A program made the translations under genes and the position numbers. Under the pieces are notes generated by a model that searched no databases, had not been told where the DNA came from, and was given only the letters and a program-made list of their open reading frames with translations. 64,000 nt of DNA from Bog-473 sp963730395. Lineage in GTDB: Bacteria > Actinomycetota > Acidimicrobiia > Acidimicrobiales > RAAP-2. The stretch lies in contig CAVSSK010000012.1 of NCBI GenBank assembly GCA_963730395.1, positions 124,001 through 188,000 of the forward strand, read 5' to 3'. How positions within the stretch are numbered: position 1 is the first letter of the stretch; each line of letters opens with the position of its first letter. Shown in pieces: positions 36,980-45,400 of the stretch.

Positions 36980-37750
36980 TCAGGCGGCCGAGAAGTCGAC
37001 CACGACCGGAGCGTGGTCGGACGGCTTCTTCCCCTTGCGTGCGTCACGGTCACGGAACGCTCCGGTCGCTCTCTCTGCAAGGTCGTGGCTGACGAGCACG
37101 AGGTCGATGCGCATCCCCCGGCCTTCGTGGAAGTCACCGGCGCGGTAGTCCCACCACGTGAAGACGCCGGGCTCGTTGAAGCGCCGGAAGACGTCGTCGA
37201 GCCCCCAACCTTCGACCTCTCGCAGCGCAGCCCGCTCGGGCTCGCTCACGTGCGTCGCACCCACGAAGGCGGCGGGGTTCCACACGTCGCCGTCGTCGGG
37301 TGCCACGTTGAAGTCACCACACACGGCGACTGAGGAGCCGGGCGGGCACGTCTGGTCGAGCGTGGCGCGCAGGCGAGCCAGCCAGGCGAGCTTCACGCCG
37401 TAGAACTCGTTGTCGAGCGAGCGGCCGTTGGGGACGTAGACGGAGAACACCCGGGGGCCGCCGCACACGGCGGACACGACGCGGCTCCCGTGGTCGTCGT
37501 CCGGCGTGCCGAAGCCCCGGGTGACGTCGTCGAGGCCGACCTTGCTCAGAATTGCCACGCCGTTCCAGCGGCCATCGCCGTGATGGGCGGACTCGTAGCC
37601 GAGCGTGGCGAACTCCTTCTCCGGGAACTTGTCGTCGGCCTGCTTGGTCTCCTGCATGCAGAGCACGTCGGGCTGGTTGGCCTCGATCCACTCGGTCACC
37701 CGCGGCATCCGGGCCGTCAGCGAGTTCACGTTCCAGGTGGCGAGACGCAT
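36980..37750 (-). CDS. xthA: Exodeoxyribonuclease III (AP endonuclease)
   Basis: A 256-residue member of the exonuclease III/APE family that repairs abasic sites and 3' blocks in DNA. Metal and catalytic residues are visible: Asn7 in 'TWNVNSL', Glu34 in 'MQETK', the Asp and Asn in 'CGDFNVAP', and the His in 'PSDHAPVVVDF' near the C-terminus. Length is standard. The ATG shares its A with the fabZ stop (TGATG), so it is the last gene of the kgd-NYN-fabZ-xthA operon. Confidence 0.95.
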   Translation of the reverse strand: MRLATWNVNSLTARMPRVTEWIEANQPDVLCMQETKQADDKFPEKEFATLGYESAHHGDGRWNGVAILSKVGLDDVTRGFGTPDDDHGSRVVSAVCGGPRVFSVYVPNGRSLDNEFYGVKLAWLARLRATLDQTCPPGSSVAVCGDFNVAPDDGDVWNPAAFVGATHVSEPERAALREVEGWGLDDVFRRFNEPGVFTWWDYRAGDFHEGRGMRIDLVLVSHDLAERATGAFRDRDARKGKKPSDHAPVVVDFSAA

Positions 37751-38187
37751 CAGCCGGCGCCCCCCTCGACGATGACGAACAGCAGTTCGGCTTCACACGC
37801 GGTCTGGCCGCCCACCGACGCGGTCCCGTGACCCTTTCCCGCACGAGCCGACAGGCGGTCCATCGTCACCTCGAGCTCGAGGGTCTCGCCCGGGACGACC
37901 TGACGGCGGAACCGGGCCCGCTCGATGCCGCCGAAGAGCGGCAGCTTGCCGGCGTAGCGGGGGTCGAGCAACACCGCGATGCCGCCGAGCTGCGCGAGCG
38001 ACTCGACCATGAGGACACCCGGCAGGGTCGGGCGTCCGGGGAAGTGACCGGCGAAGAACGACTCGTCGCCCTTCAGCTCCCAATGCCCGCGCGCCGACAC
38101 GCCCGGTTCGACCGCGCTCACCTCGGTGACGAAGAGGAACGGGGGTCGGTGCGGCAGCACCTCGTCGGGCCGCGGCAGCGCGGTCAC
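37750..38187 (-). CDS. fabZ: FabZ-type 3-hydroxyacyl-ACP dehydratase
   Basis: The GTG at 38187 gives a 145-residue hot-dog-fold protein. It contains 'LPHRPPFLFVTEV' and 'GHFPGRPTLPGVLMVESLAQ', with the catalytic His48 and Glu62. FabZ removes water from 3-hydroxyacyl-ACP in fatty acid elongation. The open frame continues upstream in fusion with the NYN gene, but only because of a frameshift there. In the correct frame the NYN gene stops at TGA 38184-38186, overlapping this GTG (GTGA). Most actinomycetes use HadAB-type enzymes instead, so a FabZ here is worth noting. Confidence 0.88.
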   Translation of the reverse strand: MTALPRPDEVLPHRPPFLFVTEVSAVEPGVSARGHWELKGDESFFAGHFPGRPTLPGVLMVESLAQLGGIAVLLDPRYAGKLPLFGGIERARFRRQVVPGETLELEVTMDRLSARAGKGHGTASVGGQTACEAELLFVIVEGGAG

Positions 38188-39615
38188 CTGGCCCGCGCCT
38201 TGGCCGCCTTCTTGGCGGGCGCCTTCTTGGCCTTGGCCGCCTTCTTCGCCGGGGAGGCCGCCTTCTTGCCGGTCTTCTTGGCGGGCGCCGCCTTCTTCGC
38301 CGCCGGTCCCGAGGTCGGCGCTGCAGCCGCCTTCTTGGCAGCCGCCTTCTTCGCGGCTCTTGGCCGGCGTCTTCCTGGCCGGCGCCTTTTTCACGGGCGC
38401 CGCCTTGGTGGGCGCCGAGGGCCTCTTGCGCGTCGGCCGCTTCGCCTCGTCGGCCGGTGCCGGCAGGGCCAGTTCGGCCACGCGCCGCGGCGGGTCCAGA
38501 CCGGCCAGCACGAACGGGCGCAGCTCGCCCTTCTTGAGCACCTGGCGTGCCTTGATCGGCGGCGGCGACCCCATGGCGGTCAACGGGATGTAGCAATGGA
38601 GCACTCCCCCGCCCGGCAGCGAGATGTCGACCATGGCCCCGTGGGAGGTGAACGAGACCACCTCGCCCTGAATCGTGGTCCCAACGGTGAACGCGGCGAC
38701 GAAGTTGATGAAGGCCAAGGGCTCGTTCACGGCCGGCGGCGGCCCCGATTGCTTCTTCTGGGACGCGTTCGGCTGCTGTGGTGGCCTCGTGGCGGCCATG
38801 GGCTGCGAGCGTCTCCCGTCCGCGTGCTTCCCCTCCTCCTTCTTGGCCTTCGCCCCCCTCTGCGGCGCCGCCTTCTTGGCCGCCGCGTGCTTCTTGGCGG
38901 AGCCCCTCGACTTCTCGGGCTTCGGCGGGTGCAGGGCCTCCTCGACTGCCTCGTCGACGGCGCTCGAGAACACAGGGTCGACCTTGGCCCGCCCCGGTGG
39001 GGGGGTGGTCGGCGTGATCGGCCACGACGTCTCGACCGCCGGCGCCACCTTCGTGGCCGACTTCTTGGCCCTGGACGCCTTCTTGGCGGCCTTCTTGGCC
39101 GCACGGGCCAGCTCCGCCGCCTTGGCCGGGGCCGACTCGGGGTCCTTCTTGGCCCTGGCCTCGGCCGTGGCGGCCCGGCTCTTGGGCCCCCGGATGGGCA
39201 GGCGGGGCGTGAAGATCCACCCCACCCCGGGTACCGGCTTGCCGCCGATCAGGCGCCCGTCGTCGAAGAGCCACGGGTGCTCCCCGTGGAACTCCTGGAA
39301 CGAGTCGTTGGACAGGACGATGGCGCCGGTCCGCTCCGCGATGCGCAGCACGAACGCGTCACCACGGCCGATGGCGCCGGCCGGCGGGGAGATGACCTCC
39401 CCGTTGAGCATGGCCTGGCGGACCTCTTCACGCTCGGCGTCGGAGACGCGGTGCTCGAACGTGGCGTCGACGACCACGATGATGCTGGAGCCCGGATCCT
39501 CCGCGGCATAGGCGCGAACGGCTTCGTCGAGCTGCTTGAGACTGGGGAGCGTTCGCCCTTCGGTGGCCAGGTTCGACCCGTCCACCACGACGTGATGTGG
39601 TTCAGCCAATGGCAC
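38184..39615 (-). CDS. NYN (Zc3h12a-like) nuclease with S1-like domain and Lys/Ala-rich regions (frameshifted)
   Basis: About 477 residues. The N-terminal 140 form a NYN/PIN-like nuclease domain: 'HHVVVDGSNLATEG' (Asp12), 'VVVDATFEHR' and 'RTGAIVLSNDSFQEF', with acidic residues spaced as in Zc3h12a-type RNases. A Lys/Ala-rich linker (about 150-290) is followed by an S1-like RNA-binding domain (about 309-385, 'GTTIQGEVVSFTSHGAMVDI'). The end is a histone-H1-like AK repeat. The frame shifts near 38355; restoring it gives a tail ending 'KKAAKARAR'. The GTG start overlaps the kgd stop by 14 bases. A role in RNA decay or ribosome-associated cleavage is inferred. Confidence 0.82.
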
Positions 39616-42600
39616 GTCGCAAGAGATCGGCCTGCTCGAGCTGGTGCAGGGCGGCGCTGCCGATGGCGGGACTGGCCGATTCCGGGCGGCTGACGTGGCG
39701 GAGCTTCAGGCGCTCCGGGAGGCAGGCATGGAGACGGGCGTGCACGAAGGACCAGGCTCCCATGTTCTCGGGCTCCTCCTGCAACCACACCACCTCCGTC
39801 GCCTCTCCGTAGCGTTCGAAGACCGCGGAGAGACGCTCCACCGGCCACGGGTAGATCTGATCCATCCAGACGAGGGCGATCCGGGACGCCTCTTCTGGCT
39901 CGAGCTCGGCGCGCCGCTGATGGGCCTCGTGGCCGATCTTGCCGCTGGACAACACGATGCGGCGCACTGCGGTCGGATCCTCGATCGACTCGTCGTCGAT
40001 CAGTGGGCGGAAGGACCCCGACGTCAGGTCGGTAACGGTCGAGCGCGAGGCGTGGGCCCGCAACATCGACTTGGGCGTCACGACGACGAGGGGTCGCTTG
40101 GGGCTCATCAGCGCCTGGGAGCGCAGCAGGTGGAAGTACTGGGCCGAGGTGGAGGGGATGGTGACTCGCATGTTGCCGCGGGCGGACAGCGAGAGGAACC
40201 GCTCGAACCGGGACGAGGAGTGCTCCGGCCCCTGGCCCTCGTACCCGTGCGGCAGCAGCAGCACGAGGCCGGCGTACTGGGCCCACTTGTTCTCGGCGGC
40301 CACGAGGAAGTTGTCGATGATGATCTGCGCCCCGTTGACGAAGTCGCCGAATTGGGCCTCCCAGGCGACCAGGGCCTCGGGTGCCTCCACGGAATAGCCG
40401 TACTCGAAGCCCACGGCGGCGTACTCCGAGAGCAAGGAGTCCCGGACTGTGAAGTTCCCCATCTCCCCGGGTGGCTCGAGCTGGCCGGCCCCGATGCGCC
40501 GCAGGCCGTCGCGGATGTGGGCCAGAGGCACGTACTCCTCGCCGTTGGCGTAGTCCACCAGCACGGCGTGGCGGTGGCTGAAGGTCCCGCGGCGGGTGTC
40601 CTGACCCGTCAGGCGCACGTTCACGCCCTCGTACATGAGCGAGCCGATGGCGAGCGCCTCGGCGAGCGCCCAGTCGACGTGCCCACTGGCGACGAGCTCG
40701 TCGCGCTGGGCGAACTGGCGCTCGAGCTTGGGGTGGACCGTGAACCCCTCGGGGACCGAGCGCACGACCGCGGAGAGGGCTCGCAGCACATCGGGCGCGA
40801 CGCCGGTCTCGATCGAGTCGTGCTGCACCGGACCGGCGTCGGGCGCGGGGAGCTCGGTCGGCGCGAGTGAGGGCTCCTGGCGCACCTCGTCGAGCACCAC
40901 CTGCAGCTTGGCGTTGAAGTCGTCGAGCGCTCGCTCGGCCTCCTCGAGGGTGATGTCACCCCGGCGGACGAGAGTCTCCGTGTAGACCTTGCGCACCGAG
41001 CGCTTGGCCTCGATCCGCTGGTACATCAGAGGCTGGGTGTAGCTGGGGTCGTCGCCCTCGTTGTGGCCGTGCTTGCGGTAGCAGACGAGGTCGATGACCA
41101 CGTCCTTGTGGAAGGTCTGGCGGAACACGAAGGCCAGCCGGGCCGCCCGCACGCAGGCCTCCGGGTCGTCGCCGTTGACGTGGAAGATCGGCGCCTGGAC
41201 CATCTTCGCCACGTCGGTCGGGTACACCGACGTACGGGCGGACGTCGGGGCGGTCGTGAAACCGAGCTGGTTGTTGATGACGACGTGCACCGTGCCACCG
41301 GTGCGGTAACCCGAGAGGCCCGACAGGTTGAGGGTCTCGGCCACGACACCCTGCCCGGCGAAGGCGGCGTCGCCGTGGACCAGGACGGACATGCACGGGA
41401 ACCCGAACGTGCCGTCGGAGGCGGCCGCCGGTGTGCCGTCCGTCGGCGGCGAGACGCGGTCCTGCTTGGCCCTGGTCATGCCCTCCACGACCGGGTCGAC
41501 CGCCTCGAGGTGGGAGGGGTTCGACGCCAGCGTGATCGGGAGCTCCTCACCGGCGCTGCCGTGGAAGACGCCACGGGCCCCCTTGTGGTACTTGACGTCG
41601 CCCGAGCCCTGGACCGACTCGGGGTCGAGGTTGCCCTCGAACTCCTCGAAGATCTCCTTGTACGACTTGCCGACGATGTTGGCCAGGACGTTCAGCCGGC
41701 CCCGGTGCGCCATCCCCATCACGACCTCGCTCACCCCGGAGCCCGCGGCGGCGTCGAGCAGGGCGTCGAGCAGCACGATGGTCGACTCGGCACCCTCGAG
41801 GCCGAAGCGCTTCTGGCCCACGTAACGGGTGTGGAGGAAGCGCTCGAAGACCTCGGCTGCGTTGAGGCGGTCGAGGATGTGGCGCTGCTCCTCGAGGTTG
41901 AGGGTGATGGGTTGGCCCTCGACGTGCTGCTGGATCCAGCGCTTCTGCTCGGGATCCTGGATGTGCATGTACTCGATGCCCAGAGTCCGGCAGTAGGCGT
42001 CGCGCAGCACGTGGAGGATGTCCTCGAGGGTGGCCGCCTCGCGGCCGGCCAGGCCGTCGGCCACGAACTGACGCGGGAGGTCCCAGATGGTGAGGCCGTA
42101 GCTGAGCGGGTCGAGCTCGGGGTGGATGTGCGGGGGCTCGGCGTCGAGCGGGTCGAGGTGGGCGATCAGGTGCCCACGCACCCGGTACATGTTGATGAGC
42201 GTCTGCACCCGCACCTGCTTGAGCAGCTGCTGGTGCTCGGCATCTCCCGTGCCGATGCCGGCGTTGTTGTCGCGCTCCCACCGCACGGGCTCGTAGGGCA
42301 CGCCCATCGACTCGAACAGCGCGTCGTAGAAGCCGTCGGCCCCGGTCAAGAGCGCGGCAACCCTGGAAAGGAAGAGCCCGGACTCCGCCCCCTGGATGAT
42401 GCGGTGGTCGTAGGTGGAGGTGAGAGTCACGACCTTGCCCAGTCCGAGCTGTGCCAGCACGCGGGGGTCGGCCGCCTCGTAGCCGGCCGGGTACCCGAGC
42501 GCGCCCACGCCGATGATGGCCCCCTGCCCGGGCATGAGGCGCGGCACCGACTGCACGGTGCCGAGCGTCCCCGGGTTGGTCAGCGAGACCGTCGTCCCGG

Positions 42601-43297
42601 AGAAGTCGTCGGGCCCGATCTTGTTCGTGTGGATCTTGCGGATCAGGTCCTCGTAGGCCAGCACGAAGGAGCGGAAGTCCAGTGTGTCGGCGTCCTTGAT
42701 GCAGGGCACCAACAGCGTGCGGCTACCGTCGCCCTTCTCCTGGTCGACGGCCAGCCCGAGGCCGACATGCTTGTGATGGACGACGCCCGGCTTCCCCTTC
42801 CCGTCCGCGTCCTCGACGAAGGCGGAGTTGAGCGCGGGCACGTCGCACAGGGCCCGCACGACGGCGTAGCCGATGATGTGGGTGAAGCTGACCTTGGCCC
42901 CCGTCGTGCGCGCCAACTGATTGTTGAGGACGAGGCGGTTGACCTCGAGCAGACGCGCCGGCACCGTGCGCACGCTGGTCGCCGTGGGCACGGACAGGCT
43001 GGCCTCCATGTTGGCCACGATCCGCGAGGCCGCGCCCCGCAGCACCGTGGCCTGCTCGTCGCCCGCGTCGCCGACCTGGGCCGGAGCCGGGGTGGCGGCC
43101 GCCGGGACGGCGGCCTGGGCCTGTGCCGGATGGGCGACGGGGACGGGGGCGGGCACGGGGGCGGGCCGGTAGTCGGCGAAGAACTCGCGCCAACTGTCGC
43201 TGACCGAGCTGGGATCGGCCAGGAAGCGGTCGTACATGTCGTCGACCAGCCATGCGTTGGGGCCGAAAGAGCCTCCCGCGCCACCGAACTGGGTCAT
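39602..43297 (-). CDS. kgd: Multifunctional 2-oxoglutarate dehydrogenase E1/E2 (Kgd)
   Basis: The 1,231-residue protein has the fused layout known from mycobacteria and corynebacteria. A short N-terminal segment ('WLVDDMYDRFLADPSSVSDSWREF') and Ala/Pro linker lead to an E2 succinyltransferase-type domain (about 90-330, catalytic His near 300 in 'YDHRIIQG'), then an E1 ThDP domain ('GMAHRGRLNVLANI', 'GDAAFAGQGVVAETLNLS'). There is no lipoyl domain. It oxidises 2-oxoglutarate in the TCA cycle with separate E2/E3 partners. The ATG lies 6 nt after TAGGGT (leaderless). It heads an operon with NYN, fabZ and xthA. Confidence 0.96.
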   Translation of the reverse strand: MTQFGGAGGSFGPNAWLVDDMYDRFLADPSSVSDSWREFFADYRPAPVPAPVPVAHPAQAQAAVPAAATPAPAQVGDAGDEQATVLRGAASRIVANMEASLSVPTATSVRTVPARLLEVNRLVLNNQLARTTGAKVSFTHIIGYAVVRALCDVPALNSAFVEDADGKGKPGVVHHKHVGLGLAVDQEKGDGSRTLLVPCIKDADTLDFRSFVLAYEDLIRKIHTNKIGPDDFSGTTVSLTNPGTLGTVQSVPRLMPGQGAIIGVGALGYPAGYEAADPRVLAQLGLGKVVTLTSTYDHRIIQGAESGLFLSRVAALLTGADGFYDALFESMGVPYEPVRWERDNNAGIGTGDAEHQQLLKQVRVQTLINMYRVRGHLIAHLDPLDAEPPHIHPELDPLSYGLTIWDLPRQFVADGLAGREAATLEDILHVLRDAYCRTLGIEYMHIQDPEQKRWIQQHVEGQPITLNLEEQRHILDRLNAAEVFERFLHTRYVGQKRFGLEGAESTIVLLDALLDAAAGSGVSEVVMGMAHRGRLNVLANIVGKSYKEIFEEFEGNLDPESVQGSGDVKYHKGARGVFHGSAGEELPITLASNPSHLEAVDPVVEGMTRAKQDRVSPPTDGTPAAASDGTFGFPCMSVLVHGDAAFAGQGVVAETLNLSGLSGYRTGGTVHVVINNQLGFTTAPTSARTSVYPTDVAKMVQAPIFHVNGDDPEACVRAARLAFVFRQTFHKDVVIDLVCYRKHGHNEGDDPSYTQPLMYQRIEAKRSVRKVYTETLVRRGDITLEEAERALDDFNAKLQVVLDEVRQEPSLAPTELPAPDAGPVQHDSIETGVAPDVLRALSAVVRSVPEGFTVHPKLERQFAQRDELVASGHVDWALAEALAIGSLMYEGVNVRLTGQDTRRGTFSHRHAVLVDYANGEEYVPLAHIRDGLRRIGAGQLEPPGEMGNFTVRDSLLSEYAAVGFEYGYSVEAPEALVAWEAQFGDFVNGAQIIIDNFLVAAENKWAQYAGLVLLLPHGYEGQGPEHSSSRFERFLSLSARGNMRVTIPSTSAQYFHLLRSQALMSPKRPLVVVTPKSMLRAHASRSTVTDLTSGSFRPLIDDESIEDPTAVRRIVLSSGKIGHEAHQRRAELEPEEASRIALVWMDQIYPWPVERLSAVFERYGEATEVVWLQEEPENMGAWSFVHARLHACLPERLKLRHVSRPESASPAIGSAALHQLEQADLLRRAIG

Positions 43298-43303
43298 GGT
43301 TCA

Positions 43304-43309
43304 ACCCTA
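43304..43309 (-). promoter_or_regulatory. -10 element of a leaderless promoter for kgd
   Basis: TAGGGT on the minus strand ends 6 nt before the kgd ATG, so the first base of the mRNA is predicted at or next to the start codon. It would drive the four-gene operon. Confidence 0.5.
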
Positions 43310-43358
43310 CCGGCGTGGATCGGCCCCAGGAGGCGGGTTGGTAGCGTCTGCCCTGCCC

Positions 43359-44147
43359 ATGACCTATCCGGCCGCACTTCACGTCCTGGCGCGGCCGGCC
43401 ACGGCCCCGGGCGCCGCCACCGTGGTGTTCGTCCACGGCTCGCTCGACCGCGGCGAGAGCTTCCGGCGGGTCATGCGCCGGCTGCCCGATCTGAGCACGC
43501 TGTCCTATGACCGCAGGGGCTACCAGGGCTCGCGGGCGGGCGGGGTGGTGGACCTGGACGGCCACATCGAGGATCTCCTCCTAATTGGGGGCGAGGCGAG
43601 GGCGATGGGCGGCCGGCCCGTGGTCGCCATCGGCCACAGCCTCGGGGGCGACGTCGTCGTGGGCGCGGCGCTGGCCGAGCCCGGGGCGTTCGACGCCATC
43701 GGTGCCTTCGAGCCGCCCATGCCCTGGCTGGGTTTTCGGGGCCGTCCCGGCGAGGCCCGGGCGTGGCCGGCGCTGGCCGACGATCCCGGCGAGGAGGTCG
43801 AGCACTTCTTCTCCCGGATGGTGGGCGCCGCGGCCTGGGCCCGCCTCACCGAGCGGGGCCGGGCGGAGCGCCGCGCCGACGGACCGGCCCTGGTGGCGGA
43901 CCTCCGCAGCCTGCGGGGCGAAGGGCCGCCCTTCGACGTCACCTCGCTCGGCGTCCCGTCCGTGTTCGGCATGGGTGGGCCGACGACACAGCCGCATCAC
44001 CGTGCGAGCGTGCAGTGGCTGGGCGGGCATGTCCCCGGCGCGGTGGTCTACGAGATCGAGGGTGCCCAGCACGGCGCGCACTTGTCGCACCCCGACCACT
44101 TCGCGGCGATGACCCGCCTGGTGACCGAGCGGGCGGGGCGCGGCTAG
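43359..44147 (+). CDS. Alpha/beta hydrolase
   Basis: The ATG at 43359 gives a 262-residue alpha/beta hydrolase. The oxyanion motif is 'VVFVHGSLDRG', the nucleophile elbow 'GHSLGGDVVVG' and the catalytic His lies in 'GAQHGAHLSHPDHF'. The substrate is unknown; esterase, lipase or epoxide-type activity is possible. The frame extends upstream to 43236, but that part overlaps kgd antisense and reads as noise. TAGCGT lies 11 nt before the ATG, giving a very short or absent leader. It is divergent from kgd. Confidence 0.85.
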   Translation: MTYPAALHVLARPATAPGAATVVFVHGSLDRGESFRRVMRRLPDLSTLSYDRRGYQGSRAGGVVDLDGHIEDLLLIGGEARAMGGRPVVAIGHSLGGDVVVGAALAEPGAFDAIGAFEPPMPWLGFRGRPGEARAWPALADDPGEEVEHFFSRMVGAAAWARLTERGRAERRADGPALVADLRSLRGEGPPFDVTSLGVPSVFGMGGPTTQPHHRASVQWLGGHVPGAVVYEIEGAQHGAHLSHPDHFAAMTRLVTERAGRG

Positions 44148-44156
44148 GCCGGCGGC

Positions 44157-45101
44157 TCAGGCGGACGAGAACGGCAGACCGCCGTCCTGGACCGCGGCGG
44201 ACGGGTGCTTGAGCCGCCGCGAGAGCATCTCGTCGTACTCGACGCCCTTGCCCTCGCTCTTCATGCCGGTGACCAGAGGCGAGTTCGAGAGGAACACGGC
44301 GCCCATGAACATGACCAGCAGCGAGACGGCCTCGAGGGGCCCGTAGGGTCCCGATGTCCGCAGGCTGTCGCCGAAGAGGGCGATGCCCAGGCAGATGCTG
44401 ACGAGCGGGTCGACCAGGACCAGCGTGGACTGGGACGCGGCGAGCGGGCCGGCGTGGAACGCGTTCTGCGTCAAGAAGAGCCCGAGCAGGCCGAAGGCGA
44501 CGACGCCGTAGGTCTGCCAGTGCTCGAACATGGTCACCCAGTCGTTCGCCGCGTAGTTGCTCACCACCTTGATGAGGGCGGCGGTGAAGGCGAAGGCGAT
44601 GGCCGCCGAACTCCCGAACATGGCGGCCTTCCACCAGCGGGGCCCCCAGCGCGTCGCGACCACGGTGACCACGATGAAGAAGATGGTGGCGCCGCCGACG
44701 ACGATCCACCCCAAGTTGGTGGGCACCTCTTCCCCGCCGCCCGGCGCGGCGAAGTAGAGGAACCCCGCCAGCCCGAAGGCGATGGCCGAGGCCCCGATCC
44801 ATTCACGCACGGAGATGGAGAAGCGGAAGTAGGTGCCGAGGATGGCGACGAGGAACAGCAGCTCCATGGTCAGGATGGGTTGCACGACGGAGAGCCGCCC
44901 GATGTGCAGCGCGAACGACTGCAACAAGAAGGAGCAGATCATGAACCCGAAACCCATGAGCCAGACGCCGCGCCGGATGGCATGGGCCATCAGGCTCAGC
45001 CGCATGGTGGACTCCTCAGGGGCGTCCTCCACCCCCATGCGCTGAAAGACGCTGGTCAGCGCATTCGAGAGTGCAGCTGCAACCGCAAGGACATAGACCA
45101 T
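44157..45101 (-). CDS. DMT-superfamily membrane transporter
   Basis: The 314-residue protein has about nine to ten membrane helices, beginning 'MVYVLAVAAALSNALTSVFQRMG' and containing the paired EamA-like halves ('VVQPILTMELLFLVAIL', 'STLVLVDPLVSICLGIALFGD'). Proteins of this kind resemble actinobacterial DMT transporters and NIPA-like magnesium transporters. Substrate and direction are unknown. The C-terminus is a polar cytoplasmic tail. It converges with the alpha/beta hydrolase (9 bp apart) and is divergent from the ABC importer operon. Confidence 0.84.
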   Translation of the reverse strand: MVYVLAVAAALSNALTSVFQRMGVEDAPEESTMRLSLMAHAIRRGVWLMGFGFMICSFLLQSFALHIGRLSVVQPILTMELLFLVAILGTYFRFSISVREWIGASAIAFGLAGFLYFAAPGGGEEVPTNLGWIVVGGATIFFIVVTVVATRWGPRWWKAAMFGSSAAIAFAFTAALIKVVSNYAANDWVTMFEHWQTYGVVAFGLLGLFLTQNAFHAGPLAASQSTLVLVDPLVSICLGIALFGDSLRTSGPYGPLEAVSLLVMFMGAVFLSNSPLVTGMKSEGKGVEYDEMLSRRLKHPSAAVQDGGLPFSSA

Positions 45102-45400
45102 CGCCTCATCGCCAATTTAGTGGACCGTTGTCACGGAGCACGCAGTTTGCTCCCAGCTGGAACCCAGGTTCCATCCCCTGCGTCTCGAGGCGTCCCAGAC
45201 GCAAGATTCGTGTGTCAGGGGCCGCTCCACACCGGATCGGGTCTGTCTGCGGCGCGTTCCTGCAGTATTTCCCGCCGGCATGACCAAAAAGAATGTGGCA
45301 ATTCGGTTACGTTTACCAACAATCTTCCGACACCTGCAGTGTGGAGGAAGTGCGGGGTAACCGGCCGTCACCGGGGCGAGCCGGCAAACAAGGGAGAACA
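45102..45400. promoter_or_regulatory. Control region of the peptide ABC operon
   Basis: These 299 bp separate the divergent DMT transporter and ABC operon. They contain the palindrome GGAACCCAGGTTCC at 45159-45172, a candidate operator, and an AT-richer patch (45285-45330) where the operon promoter could lie. AGGGAGA precedes the ATG at 45401. No riboswitch or T-tailed terminator is evident. Confidence 0.4.

Noticed and set aside
37750..39615. A single NYN-FabZ fusion protein
   Set aside because: The fusion depends on a frameshift near 38355. In the intact frame the NYN gene stops at 38184-38186, overlapping a good GTG start for fabZ.
41063..43510. An 815-codon plus-strand frame opposite kgd
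   Set aside because: It is a mirror of kgd codon bias (rich in Asp, Val, Gly, Glu, His) with no recognisable domain and no start signal.
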